From: Paralvinella palmiformis
Taxonomy: Eukaryota > Annelida > Polychaeta > Terebellida > Alvinellidae
Reading direction: 5' to 3'
Length of the DNA: 64,000 nucleotides
Assembly (NCBI GenBank): GCA_025642065.1
Contig: JAODUP010000309.1
Coordinates: 310,001 to 374,000 of the forward strand
The notes under the pieces are model-generated. The model was not told the origin of the DNA and did no database searches. It saw nothing but the letters and a program-made list of their open reading frames with translations. The position numbers and the translations under genes were made by a program. Positions 9,930 to 23,781 of this stretch are shown piece after piece. Each line of letters starts with the position of its first letter. Position 1 is the first letter of the stretch.

Positions 9930-12900
9930 CATCCCGTGAGTCCTGGGTAAATTCAACGATTTAAGCAGTCTTATCCCCCCCCCCAAGTCCCGGATGTTTA
10001 CGTTCGTCAGTCCCGAATGTGGTACAGCGATATGTTAAACAGTTAAATAGTTAAACAGTTAAATATATGGTAATATATATGGTTAAATATATGGTAATAT
10101 ATGGTAATATCATATCATATCATCAACAATTTCCTAAAACTTAACAACTTCATGATGTTATATATGTACATATTTATAGGAAATAACTCAACAGTGTGTA
10201 TGCGTGTGCACGTGAGCGCGCGGGAGTGCGTGTGTGTATTGCCTGTGTGTGTGTGTGTGTGTGTGTTAAGTAGGTATAGGTGGTTAAGTAGGTAAACATT
10301 TTCGAATAATAAAATCAAAAACATCATCACGCACACTGCGTGGATATATATTCAGGGATGTACGTTATTGTGTGATGAGTTTAAATTGGTTTAAGTAATA
10401 AACTAGCACTGAGCAATGAAAAAAGAAAAAGAAAAGACTCATTCATAAAAAATAAAAAAAATTCTCGGAAATCGTCGATTCCCAAATTTTTCCCAAGGGA
10501 ACACTTCGAAAAGAATTATTTATTTTTACCGGTTTATGAAGTCCGTTCTATTATAAATTTAAAACGATGCTCGATTCGTCCGCACTTTCCCCAACATACG
10601 ATATACACCTTGGAGAAGATAATGTTGATAATTGGTGATGACATGACTTCAGATGATGCTCAGGATGATGACAGTTTCTGGCCTGAGGAGGCTGTCGTTC
10701 TTCATTGTCGTTCCCAGAGCTACCATTTCCAGGTATCAGAGAGCGTTGTTAATATGGCCATTATCACGTCATTGTTATGTATGGTAATGAAGCGTAGGTA
10801 AATTTAGCGGTGTCAGGTCGTCTTCAGATAGAAAGATATCGTCTGATGAGAAGACGATGATTAAGTAAGCATCTTGTCTGCTTCAAACGGAAGGATCCAT
10901 ACTTCAAACAGAAGGATGTATGCTCCACACGGAAGGATGTTTGCTTCAGGCGGTAGAAGGTTTACCTTAAGTGGAAAGAGGTCTGCTTCAACCTGTACGG
11001 AGTGTTCTTTAATTTTGCTGCCTAATAATTATTAGCGCTAGCACGCCAATATTCTAACCTCGATCGCGCTATGAATGAGGCGTGTTTCATCCTTCACTTC
11101 GTCGTATTTCCTTTGGAGGTTACCCCGGCTATTTCGCCGACCTAGGATGCAAAAGGTGGCTGACAAAGAGCAATAGTTCACCATTCAGCCGACAAATCTC
11201 CTCTGTTAGGCTTATTTACACGTATGGACAAGTGACACCCACACCCACAGACACACCGACACCACACACACAGGCACTCAGCCAGCCAACTATCCTCGGC
11301 CCGTAAGAGCCCCGTATAGATCTTTAGCGTCGCTCTCCTATACGAAGCAGACGCCGCCGGATAATGAAAACTCAATAAAGCGATCTCTTTGAATGTATAA
11401 TTAACCGCTGCCGGCCACTTCTTTGTCATTATTATAGCCATAAATTCGCATTGAGCGACTTATTATCACCGTCCATTATGGTCGCCATCGCCGGCCAATA
11501 CGCCATCAGGACACCCCGCTCGGTAATAATAAAGGATATTAAATGATGTTGGTTATAGTTTCTAGGCTACACACTATCGCTGGGATATCCTCCCGGCTGA
11601 TAGTCGACATTTATTAAGCGAATATCCACCGGTCAGAAGGCCGCATTATGTAAGCATTGGATATGAAGGGACGTTTGCTGTGAATTACTGGTCCCGTCGC
11701 CCTACCCCAACCCCACATATTTCCCCCACCCACGCATCCCCATTCGGGATACCTGCGGCCGGCTGGATCCGGAGTGGCCGCGTCGGAAGACGCCTACTCG
11801 GGGCGCCCGATATCGGTAAGGACGGGAGCAATCTAGACTTCGAGTGGCCCTCTCGGGAGCAATACGGATCCATAAGACTCGGATAGGGTGACGGAATCAA
11901 CATCGGACCATCGGGCTATCAGTTTCGTCCTTTTCGCCATTTGAGACCACACAATCATTTGCCATATTGTACACAATGTTCTAGTAAATCAGTATAGTTT
12001 ATGTTAGAAGCTTAGTTCGGGCTCCAGATAAATCTTAGGTTATCTCATAAAAGTCCAGCTCTGGACTGTATTTTAAATAATCGTATTACCGTATGTGGAC
12101 TTTATAATGGTTGTTTATCGGACCACCTCCGAGACCAAATGATCCTAAAGAACATGGTCTTTCTATTAGGTGTAATGGATTGTTCACCGTTTTATGAATA
12201 TAAATATATTTGAACGATCGGCCATCCAAATATCTTTATGAACATAAATATATTTGGACGGCCGATTTTGATGCCATCTTAGAATGTGCACCCGTTGCAG
12301 ACATTGGGTCATTTCAATTCCTTAATTAGAATTGATGGTCAATTCCGGAATTGGAATTGATTATTTTAATAAAAATGGAATTGAATTGAAGTTTCCCACA
12401 AACAAATTAAATCCATTAATTTGATTTATCTTTAAATGTTTTAATTCAGAAATATTTCTTCCATGACAATCCTACCTGAAATATAACCAACTCGTAGGTA
12501 CTTGGAGTAGGTACTTGGAGTACCTACCCGTTGTAAAAAGTAATAGATAAAAAAGAGTCGGCAAAAAACGGAATTTGAATTGATAAATTTCGAATTGAAA
12601 TTGAACTTTGAATTGATAAATTTGATGTAGAATTGGAATTGACCAAATGGAATTGAGTGGAATTGGAATTGACGTTGTGTACGTAAATCAAAGGTCGAAA
12701 TTGCTTATGTCCATAACTAACGACCTGACATGTTACAGCGTTAGCTAGAACGAACGAGTATTATGACGTATGTCCGGATGACGGATGCTCTGATGTGATG
12801 TGTTATTAGTTATATCTCTGAAGGGGAAGATTAATATAAAACAGCCAGAAAATGATGCCAAGTGAAGAAGCTGAACCAAACGCAAATATATTATATATCT

Positions 12901-14040
12901 GACAGTTATTATAACTATACATATTGACATATATGATCATATACTATATGCTGAGCTATATTGCTGACAGATATGTATGCGAGTAATGTATACGAGGAAC
13001 AGTTTTTGAGCAATTATAATTTTTGGATGGTAACTGAAACGAAGACGTATTTAGAGATTGGAACATCCACCTCGATCTGGCATTGCTAATAGAGCCCTGA
13101 ACGGATTGGAAAGCTGAACGCATCGACCAAACCCACAACTACTCAACCCACACCCAACCCAAACCCACAAATCTCAACCCGAACCCGACCCGTACTCGTA
13201 CTAAAATCATATTAAACCCGCACTCAACCCGACCCAAAAGAATGTAACCTGAAACATATAAAATTCCTATTATTAAGATAATGTCTCCAATAAAACACAA
13301 TATCTACTAATATCCGATGGTAACAAATGTTCCGCAGTGAAAGAAGCCCAGCCTATATCTATAATCAGTCTCCAAATATGCCCAGGTAATGTGGTAACGT
13401 TTTTCTCATATATATCATATAACACCTGCAAACCTGCGTCAATTAGAATTCCCCAAAAACCTTCCATTCCCAGTGACATCACTGTGCACTTAATTGATGC
13501 TTTACCCCAGTAGGCCTATAGAACTGCATACTTTCGGTTAACCCAAACAGTGTGGGGCTCTAATAGCTACAGACGCCCACACAAATTTAGTAACATACAC
13601 ACAGGAGTTAGAGGGGGGGGGGGGTTGGCGGGTGTTCTTTACCGTGAATCACACGAACTAACCACATAATACCAGTGTCCACATCAGTAGCCGGCCAATA
13701 CATCACCACTTCTGGCAATCGCCAAGTTTAGGTTATAATTTGCCGGTTTTGTCCGCGATGGACATTACTGTCGTTATGGATGCGCGTAATGGGCGCTTTT
13801 CGAATACCACCGGCTAACAGGCGAATATTGTCAGCGCGGTCGGAATACATAAATTACTGGCGTTACGAGTTGTCGAGCCTTCCGGAGACAATATGGCGGC
13901 GAAACGCCTCTCGGACTAACGGCAGTCGTTATCCCGTTTGGAGCTGACTGTAGGTCGGAGATAAAATGAACAGAAGTCTCAGCCAGCATAAATGGTGGGA
14001 GTGTTTACAGTATTAGGGGACCATGACCGAGGTCGGTGAT
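9930..14040. other. Intergenic, no gene recognised; scattered short repeats
   Basis: Holds (GT)n at 10215-10266 and a SINE family 1 body relic at about 11085-11125 (gtttcatccttcacttcg). Also present are repeated GGAAGGATG phrases (10890-10950), a tract rich in aattgaatt/ggaattg (12310-12680) and an irregular AACCC-rich tract (13136-13246). 11330-11660 and 13690-13970 are GC-richer and non-repetitive. No open frame resembles a known protein. Confidence 0.65.
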
Positions 14041-14090
14041 GGTAAGTGGGTGGGTGGGTGGGTGAGTGAGTTGGTGGGTGGGTGTTGGAT
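14041..14090 (+). repeat. (GGGT)n tract, possible G-quadruplex former
   Basis: Repeats of gggt with gtga interruptions. More than four GGG runs are separated by single bases, a pattern known to favour G-quadruplexes. Confidence 0.8.
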
Positions 14091-14213
14091 TGTAGGTGTG
14101 TTTCAAATGGGATACATTAAAGAAATTACTGAAAAAGGCCCCGACGAAATGATGATTTGGTGAAGAGTTTTGTAGGTTTTAGTATTTACTGGTTAACCTA
14201 GATAGCACAGACT

Positions 14214-14252
<39 letters not shown>

Positions 14253-14269
14253 ATACTCCCACACACAAA

Positions 14270-14882
14270 CACCTTATTTTTAGCTTTGTCACTTCGCCGC
14301 TTACATATATAGGTAGTGTACACGACATAATGTTTTTGTCAGGTGTACAATCGTCACTGTTGTGTTCTTAAGCGCGCCGAGAGCTCATAAAAGGCACATT
14401 TAACAAAGCTGAGGTCAGCATCTGTGCTGTCCAAATATTCTATGCATAGGTTTCTCATTGAACTACAGAACATTACTGTTGAATGTAAACTGTGGTGTTA
14501 AAGTAGTTATCTTATGTATGTAGTAACTCACAATTTATCCGCATGCTCGTGTTGTTGACTACGAACTGTTGTGTTAAACGGTATTTTTCTATGTGCTTCC
14601 GCTTCCGCTTTTGTTCGTAGCCTGCATGTAATCGTTTCCATTTGGGCGCGACATATTTTTCGCGTACGAAAAGCGGATTAGCTGGTCACCACCAGGATGA
14701 TGAGTATCCCAGACACCTATATAGGTCTACGTATACATGTATAGATATGTGAAGGTGTAGAAAGTTATCTATTTAGAATTATATATGGATTGTTCTATTA
14801 ATGTATCGATGTATGGAGGTATATGTCTCAAAGGATATTTAGATATTGATTTTCTGAGCGGGTGCCACTATATATGTATCCT

Positions 14883-14918
<36 letters not shown>
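14270..14918 (+). repeat. Dispersed tail fragment of the array repeat
   Basis: About 14390-14884 is nearly identical by eye to the tail of array unit 4 (37580-38050), including the unusual doubled cttccgcttccgc. (CA)n lies on both sides (14217-14251 and 14885-14918). Upstream, 14278-14390 aligns more weakly with the tagctaagccgcttcatt module of unit 3 near 33947. Confidence 0.85.
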
Positions 14919-14920
<2 letters not shown>

Positions 14921-14971
14921 CGCGCACACATATATAAACCCATCATACAATCAACCAATAAAAAAAATAAT

Positions 14972-15352
14972 AGTGAGCTCCGGTGGCCTAGCGGTTAAGC
15001 ACCCGGCACTTGGTGCCAACGGTCGTAGGTTCGAACCCCGTAAGAGGTCGAAACTTTTCCAGGGATTAATTTTTCGGCTCACTACATCGTGGGTGGCTGA
15101 CCACGTTAAATGGCGCTGCCGTCTCCACTGAATTATTTAAAATAAAGGGGGACGTTAAAAACCCCTGAGGACGTAAAACACTCTGGCAGTGACCCCCTAG
15201 GGTATTTCGGCTCCATCTTTCCGTATTGCTCCCCTGTGAGTGGTGGGGGAGGAGGTTTCTCAACCACTCCAATATAGAGGCTGTGCTGATTAAGCGACAG
15301 CCTGGGGATTCTCCCCGAAACACAAAAAACCAAACCAAAACCAACCAATAAA
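14972..15352 (+). mobile_element. tRNA-derived SINE, family 2 (~360 bp)
   Basis: The head gctccggtggcctagcggtt contains A box TGGCCTAGCGG, with B box GGTTCGAACCC about 40 bp later. A long unrelated body follows, ending in cccgaaacacaaaaaacc. caaccaataaa at 14952-14962 and 15342-15352 may be the target duplication, although it does not directly abut the head. No second copy was seen in the window. Confidence 0.75.
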
Positions 15353-16480
15353 TTAACTAATCGAGCAGGTAACCAATCAACTATGCAACAAACCAACCAG
15401 CCAACTGGCCATCCAATCGATAAGTTAATCAATGTTCTAAACTATCGATACAGAAGATAGGTAAAATAACTTCAAAGATTCAAATATCGAGATAGATAGA
15501 TAGATAGATACACATATATAGAGATACAGAGATAGATACAGAAATACAGAGATAGATACAGAGATACAGAGATTCTTCAATAATCTCTTCAATAATATAA
15601 TAACTCTTCCGGTACAGGATAGGAGGATGGCGAAATGGTAGTCAGTTGGAGGAAGCGACTTCGATGAATAATTCTATTAATATAAACACTTAATCAACCG
15701 TTTTCTGATCTCATTCAGCACGTCGTATCATTTTTACTGGAGAACGACAAAGATATCATCGGCGGGTTATACTCGGACGACGGTCAACTCTGTCCATGTT
15801 TATAATTATGTAAGCCGGCTGTCATAAACCGAGACGGTTGTCATCCATCACGAGAACAACAACAACAACAAAACAAGAGAGTCATTGATAAGGAAAATAA
15901 AAATAAAACAACAGCAACAACAGCAACAACAACCAGCACCAAATAACGCCGACGCTCCGCCCTCTTCCGGACGTCGACAGACCAACGTCAGCGCATCCAT
16001 CCACCGATCCCAATTCCGGCCGGCGCTAAGTCGAAAGAAATCCGTAGATTAATCCGTGGGTTTTTTTTTAAATTCGAATTTGGGGTCCGGCAAATTAAAA
16101 TACGGTCGGCGGGATGTGGATGGATGTGCTCCGGGGTTCGTCCAATTATCGCGCGCCGACCAATATCGCGACACGAGACGGCGACCCGTACCCGGGCCTT
16201 AATTCTTAATCTAAACCCCGTGATGTGTATTTAGTCCGGTGTTTAGACGGGCCCGGGACCGGCGAAGAGCCGACTTTCGGCCGTAGCGCGTGCGGCGGCG
16301 GCGGGCGATATTCGGGTTGTAAGCGAGCGGAGCGGGTGTAATTCCCAATAAAGTTGGTCAGCGGCTGTCAGGACGATGCCGGTTCGATTTCGGACGCCAG
16401 TTGATCATTTAATCAGGGCGCAGTCGATTGGTTACAACGCCAAACTGAGTATTTCGGTGGATCTCTGACGGGCCGCTCTG
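15353..16480. other. Intergenic; (GATA)-like repeats and a GC-rich unique island
   Basis: 15490-15575 is gata/gatacaga repeats and 15856-15940 is CAA/CAG-rich. 15940-16470 is notably GC-rich and non-repetitive, with many CG dinucleotides, but has no credible open frame. It could be regulatory or an unmethylated CpG-rich element. Confidence 0.6.
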
Positions 16481-16687
16481 TGAGTCTGGCTGGTTGTCTG
16501 GCTGGCTGTCCTTCTGTCTCGGCGGTTATTGGATGTTTGGGCTATTGAGGAGGAAGACGCTTCGCAAGCTTCTGTCTCTCCGTGTGCCTGTCTGCCTGTA
16601 CTCGTGTCTTGTCGAGTTACTGGGATTGATTGTTTACCGTTTACTGTTTATCTGTGTATCGGATTATCCACCTGTCCGTCTATCCGT

Positions 16688-17254
16688 CTGGTATGATTGA
16701 TTGAACTGTACTCGGCCGTCTGTGAGTCTTCTTCGGCGTATTTCGTTTTTGTCCGCTCGCCCGTCCGCCTATCTGCCTGTGTGTCGGCCGGCCTGTCTGG
16801 TAACCTAACTAGTTTTTACCTGTCTATTCTGGTTGTTTAGCTGTCCGTCTACCTGTCTGGTATGATTGATGGAACTGTACTCGGCCGTCTGTGAGTCTCT
16901 TTCGGCGTATTTCGTTTTTGTCCGCTCGCCCGTCCGCCTCTCTGTTTTTACCTGTCTATTCTGGTTGTTTAGCTGTCCGTCTACCTGTCTGGTATGATTG
17001 ATGGAACTGTACTCGGCCGTCTGTGAGTCTCTTTCGGCGTATTTCGTTTTTGTCCGCTCGCCCGTCCGCCTCTCTGTTTTTACCTGTCTATTCTGGTTGT
17101 TTAGCTGTCCGTCTACCTGTCTGGTATGATTGATGGAACTGTACTCGGCCGTCTGTGAGTCTCTTTCGGCGTATTTCGTTTTTGTCCGCTCGCCGTCCGC
17201 CTCTCTGTTTTTACCTGTCTATTCTGGTTGTTTAGCTGTCCGTCTACCTGTCTG
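16688..17254 (+). repeat. Minisatellite, 132-bp unit, four copies
   Basis: Copies begin ctggtatgattgatggaactg at 16688, 16857, 16989 and 17121. Copies 2-4 are virtually identical. Copy 1 carries about 37 extra bases and several differences. Each unit contains ctcggccgtctgtgagtct and tttttgtccgctcgcc. The surrounding 16480-17280 is rich in gtctgtctg. Confidence 0.95.
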
Positions 17255-17436
17255 CCCACCCGTTCGTGTGCCTGGCTGGTCGGCTAGTTTAGTAAAGAAC
17301 CAGTTACCATGGACGCCGGTTCGATAAATGTTTTTTAAAGCAATTCGTCAACGTCAACGCCGTCATATTTGTTATTAAATTGGTGGCTGGAGATAGTGTC
17401 GGCTGTATGCAGATCCCAGTCTATTAACATGCTAGT

Positions 17437-17469
<33 letters not shown>

Positions 17470-18346
17470 GTGTGTGTTGTGTGTGTGTGTGTTTGTATGT
17501 GTGTATGTGTGTTATTCTACAATATCTAGAAATGTTGCTGTTTAATAGCCATCTCTCTTCATAGTGAAATAAAACGAGGTTACCTTTAATCACAACCAGC
17601 CCACGATTTCTACCCGGGTGCTAGAGGTCTATGACCAAATGCGCTATCAATTAGGCCATGGCGTTATAGTCCAATTCCTCCCATTGATCAACTCGCCACA
17701 CGGTCTCTGAAGTATGCATCTTTCTGTTTCAACCAGACATCATCGTTTTGGTAACGAACACATTCTGATCCAAGGCAAGCATTCTTCTTCAGTTTCTCGT
17801 CACCAAAAATTGTAACAGATCAAATTCTACTCAAAACCTCTCAGACTGAATCAGGATATACATAAGTGAGAAGAATCAATGAAGAAATGAGTCAGTTTTC
17901 CACTGTCCACGTTTTCATAGATCCGAAAGTCGCCTTTTCGGCTCAAAGTCCGACATTTCAAGTCATCATCGATCGCCAGCCTTAAGTATATACTTTAGTT
18001 TCTGTTTATATGAAGTTAATTAGGCGTGAATGAACTCCCAGTGTGTATACAATATTACTAGTATAAGTGGATTTGGTGTGATAACTGACAAAGGGTCGGA
18101 CAAGATTGGATAATGGCCACTATAAAAATAAACAACCAGATTATAATAATCTATTGTTAAAAGCTTATGATGTATATTAAGCCTTAGTGATATACGAGAT
18201 AACAACAACAATAATAACAACAACAAACACACACAAAGTGCTGCCGTTTGTAAGTTCGTAGTTTGAAGAAGATTAGTTTTTAAAGATAGTAATATTATTA
18301 AGCCGCTTTCAAAATCACTTTAAATACAATTGATTTAAAGTAAATC

Positions 18347-18409
<63 letters not shown>

Positions 18410-19110
18410 ATCACATCGTCATTATCCCCCTTCATCAAATTAAACCGATTTAGAGTATCTTACCGGATGGGGGTCTAACATTGGGGGGGGGGGGGGGCAA
18501 CGTTCTGTCTTAGTTAATCGCTATCTTTCGAGAAGACGATCCGCTTTTTGTTACATTTAGCTCTGCCTCATTATTATATTTAATGATAACATGATTATCG
18601 CCATATTAATAACTCCGATGCCGTAAGGTAATGTGGGGGAAGTAAAGGATGAAACATCTCGCAGACATAGCATGCCTTGGACCCGATCCACGTTATTAGA
18701 GGTCGATGGCCACACGCCCCCCTACCAGTTAGACTCTTAGGAGACGTCTGTACAGTTTACGGAACACGGAATCCTAGACAGGTGAAGACTCCATCTTGTT
18801 GCAGTTCCCGTGCAAATTTCGATTTACAGCGTATTATTCTATCATGATATTTTTTAAAACCAGGAACATAGATTTACAAGCTGTACAAAAATTTCATTTA
18901 ATACGAAGTCTTGATTAGAAATATCGACATGCGTCGCAGATTAAACCAAGTAAGATACTATTTAAATGCACATTTGAAAATATTACTCGAAATATCATAT
19001 ATAAATATCTTTCTAATCGTCTCCTTTATGTACTTTGATAGAAAATGCATATGATTTTGTTCAGACTCCAAAACGGATTCAATTTAGGACTCTAAGTCAT
19101 CCTGAATTGG
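17255..19110. other. Intergenic, no gene recognised
   Basis: (GT)n at 17437-17510, (TA)n at 18351-18406 and a G run at 18483-18497. 17580-17665 on the minus strand has a degraded tRNA-like segment (box-like ggcctaattgatagcgc). 18630-18735 resembles a decayed minus-strand SINE family 1. No protein-like frame. Confidence 0.6.
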
Positions 19111-19119
19111 CTTCATGGC

Positions 19120-21915
19120 AGTCAGGCAGGCAGGCAGGCAGGCAGGCGCGCAGGCACGCAGGCATGCAGGCACTTACACGCACACGCACACATTAATCAA
19201 CAGTCTATGTAATAGTTACCTCAAACAATTTAGTTTAAAAATCCATTGTTTTTACGAAAGACTAATTTCGATATTTAATGGACGCGATTATATAATATAT
19301 TCCTATGTGCGAAAATACGGGATAATACAGCATCCGGATAAAACTGAACTATGGAAAATGACCAGCCGCTCCCCGAAACTCTATATCTAGAACCTAAGGC
19401 TGACCAAAGGTCAACCCAACTGCTTCCGTAAATGCTCCTCGCCATCGACATATTCATTAAAAGAAATTAATTAAAATAAGCATTCATTAAAAGAAATATC
19501 CTGCCGCATTACATTACATCATACCGAATTGACCCAAGCGGCGACCGTGGGACGGGTCTAGATTCCCATATAGACGCACCATTACCCCTCCCCATCCCAA
19601 ACCACCCCTCGCATCCATTGCTGATGGTATTCCCTTTGTTCTTGGCGAGGTTTCTGTTCTTACTTCCTCTTCGCCGGAACGCATAATTAACATCGAAAAC
19701 GTTCCTTATCCCGGTGGTAGTTACCAGTTGTTTTGTCAGCCTTAATGTCCCCCGTATCTCCGAGCCGCATAAATAACAATGGCGGAGTTCCTTATTGCAA
19801 TCAGAGTTACTGCCGGCCTGGCCGATGTGCCTTAATAAGTCCTTTATTATCGCCTCTAGGGTGGTTTACGGCTTACGCCTGATGACGTTTTATTGGGTGT
19901 AATGTGCCCGGATCGGGGCGGTCTAAGCGAGCGGACTACCGAACGGTCGGAATCAAACGCTTTAAATTAACACTTCTCTCCCGCTACACGCTGAGATATG
20001 GAGCGCCGTGAGCGGACTGGCTAATGGTTGGTAATCGCAGGGCGATAGTAGAGATGGGGGGGGGGGGAGGGGGAGCGGGAGGCGGGCGTGACTGACGCAT
20101 GCACGCACGCACGCACACACGTACGCACGTTCGCAGGCACATACGCTCACACGCACCCACACGCACACATATACGCATATAGAGAGAGACGAAATCAGCA
20201 ACACGCACGTATGTACATGCGCGCGGACACAAACACATTTTTGGATGATAATGCTGAGAGTATTCTTCACACATCCTAATCTTCATGTATATGCAAATTC
20301 ACATTCTGCCTGATCTATTTCTCCCTTTTTACCTTAATATACATACACCGTCACACCTTTAGGATTGGTCCATTCTTTTATCCTGCTACGAGAACTCTGA
20401 TAGCCGTTACAACGGGTCAGGGTTCGAATCTAATCAAGATGGCTCTTTATGTTTGATGTTTCCCCGTGGTGTCGCCTGTATGACATAATTACCAAGGCTA
20501 ACTAGCATCGAGGGCAACAGATCACTCAGTGACTGACTGACTGACTGACTGGCCGACACTCACTCACCACTCACTCACTCACTCACTCACTCACTCACTC
20601 ACTCACTCACTCACTCACTCACTCACTCACTCACTCACTCACTCACTCACTCACTCACTCACCACTCACCACTCACCATTCACTCATTCACTCACTCACT
20701 CACTCACTCACCGAAATATCTCTATCAGTTTCAGCTGATGACCAAACAATACTCCTGAGACATTTAAACATTTGTTTGGTTTCACTATATTTTATCAGCC
20801 GTGTCTGTGCATGGATGTGTGTCCCTTCTGGATGTGTCGGCGAACCTGTAAGCTATCCTACAATAATCGCTGTTTAAGGCCACCATCTGTCAAGTTAAGG
20901 CCATTTGCGGCAGTGCAGAAGTTGGATCCTCTATTTACCATAACCAATATTACGTGATCAGCCATAACAACGGCCGTATTCCGTCCATCGTTGGCTCACC
21001 TACCACAATACAGTCGTAAACGTGCCACTTTACCTCGTCGTACAAACAACGAACCGAAATCGAAACCGTCCAATGCGGAAAGCGAAATAAGGAAATATCG
21101 GGCAGAAAATTATCCCAAATGCTCCGTCGGGTAATTTGTCGAAGCGGTAAATTCCGCGCCGAGTGGCTAGATGTTAGCCGGTGAAGTAGCTATCGGTTGG
21201 TACGTTTAGCCGATGAGAGAGGGTTGGCCTATACACCGGAGCGTGCTAACTGGACAGGAAATCGGCTCAAGTGATTTTTCCAATATTAACAGAACGGCAC
21301 CGAAGGGATTTGATTATCGAATGGATGACATCATATCCGGTCTATTTACACCGGTCCACGGGCGCGGATCGTCGGTTTTTGGGATGAGAGAGTTTTTCTT
21401 CGGCCGTGCATAATACGAACTGGCCTTTTCCCCCTGTTTCCACGATGGACGAATGAGGATGTGGGATGGTGTGCGTTCGTCGAGGAGACGTGAATTAATT
21501 AGGGGGTTTATTCTCTGCTTACACTTCAACTAATTTCGTTCTCGACATAGAAAGTGGCAATTCGTCCGTTTGTTGTTCGGACACAAATATGGGATGCATT
21601 TATTCGCTCGACTCCACTTCCCATCCCGTTTTTAATTTTTTTATGTTGTTGCTTTAGATCTGGCCGAGTTTGTTTCTTTGATTGGTTGATTCTGTGTATG
21701 CCAGTAGGTGTGTACGAGGAGTGTATGGTTTAGCATTGTGGAATAAGGTACTGGCAAAGAGAATCTCGAATGGTGAGTATCAACAGGGGACTCAATTGTG
21801 AGCGGTCACTTTTCGTGCTGACACATGTGTGATGTCTCTCCAGTCTCAAAGTCGATTGTCTTAAGTTTAATGTCGTATTATACTCGTGTCTTTGAAAATC
21901 AATCAAAATATATAT

Positions 21916-21969
<54 letters not shown>

Positions 21970-22155
21970 TATATATATATACCACGAGATAGACAATATG
22001 CATATATAAACGCATATAATCACATAGTTTATATGTTGATATTATAACCTTTGAGTCCGTCATATATACGCTACCTCACCGATTGGAAGCATTTATCTTC
22101 CTGTAGAGATAAAAGGTCTTTATTGTTCCAGCTCAGGGTAAAAACACTTTCTTAT
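19120..22155. other. Intergenic; simple repeats and GC-richer unique islands
   Basis: (GGCA)n lies at 19122-19172, a G run at 20056-20066, (GCAC)n at 20098-20165, (ACTC)n at 20565-20712 and (TA)n at 21907-21980. 19500-20040 and 20950-21540 are non-repetitive and CG-containing. 19766-19785 carries cataaataacaatggcgg, which includes a SOX-type AACAATGG. No gene recognised. Confidence 0.6.
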
Positions 22156-22159
22156 GAAT

Positions 22160-23713
22160 ACACACATAGATAGGTGAATGGATGGTTGGATAGACGAATG
22201 GACACGCAATGTTCACATATAGTTAATGGTATGTGTATATGTATTAATGCATTAATTAAAAAATACCTAATCTAAATAAACACTGGTGTAAACAATATCA
22301 GATCTTCTAGACAGCATATAGTACATTAAGAGAAAAAATTGATAAAGACAATAGAAAGAGCCGTCTTGATGTTTATTGTTTTCGTCAGACGCAGACGGAA
22401 TAACAGGAAACGACCATCAAATAAGGTCACGTGACACAACGTTATACTCAATTCGAGCTTACACTATAGCACTCGGACTCAGAAGTCGTTGACCGGATAT
22501 GACGAGAATCTACACTTAGCCAGTCCACGGTAGCTGATAGGGGATTATAGCGTCCGATTGTCAAGACGACGAAATATGCTTGGCCTAATATCATTGTTTA
22601 TATTCGGTGTTAAGTTGTCAACGACCGATAGCCCGATAGCGGCCGTTTTGACGAATTGACGAGTCTGTTATTTTTAACTCGACTCCCTCTCAACGTTATT
22701 CAGGGATACTCAAGAAAACTGTAATAAATTATCGCACCTTCTTTTAGCCAATCAGAATTGGTGTTATTCAAGCAAACATAACATATATATTATTGTCGGC
22801 ACATAAGATGTGGGTGCTGCATGAGTTAATACTTTAGGAAATACTTCATTTGGTACTTTAATAGACAAATTATTTGATTCGACCCGACTTCCTATGGCCT
22901 AACTCGTAGTGTGGCTATGAACTAAAGCTCTACAATCTATGTTCAAATTCAGTTATAGCTATGTTTAAAGGGTATTTCATCCTTGATTCAATCTGATTGC
23001 TTTTGGAGATTGTCCGGCCCATTTAGCCTATCACATGCATAAAAGTGGTATCAATATGACCTAAATTTAGTCTACGTTTTAGTTGATTTGAGCAGCGTCC
23101 GCGCTAGTTACACCTATGACACATGGGCTAGGGACGACGCACCTGCGAAAAGTATCTCATCAACACATGATTGAACCTGATTCGAAACAACAACGCTGAT
23201 ATGTGCAGCAGTCCTCTAACGAATGCGCCATCGGACCGTCCAGTCTAATCTCTCGTCATTGGCAATTATCTGCGAATGAGTGAAGTAGTGAGTGTTTTGC
23301 TTAAGATTGGTGCTGGTCCTATTTAAAGTATATGCCCGAAACAAATACTACATAGATCATTTAGATCCCTAGGTTAACGTTTCACAGACGCAAGGAACAA
23401 TTGGTTATGATCCCACGGCCCGCAGTTTTGCCATGCTGTACAGTTCGTTAGAAAAAACCCCAATTATGTTGAGAATGTTAACATTGGAAATGCAGGGACG
23501 GTGCAATTAGTATTTTCATGGCGAAATATGACCATATGTATAATTCGAATATTATGATCAGTTCAGTTTTAATGCCAACCATCAGCGTGACATTCGGTTA
23601 AACATAGCCGAATGCAATGTGTTTGTTATTGCGTCCCATTAAATACCCAATATTAAACATCATCAAAAATGGACACATGCAATAGAGTGACGATTATGAC
23701 ACATGATTGACAG

Positions 23714-23781
<68 letters not shown>

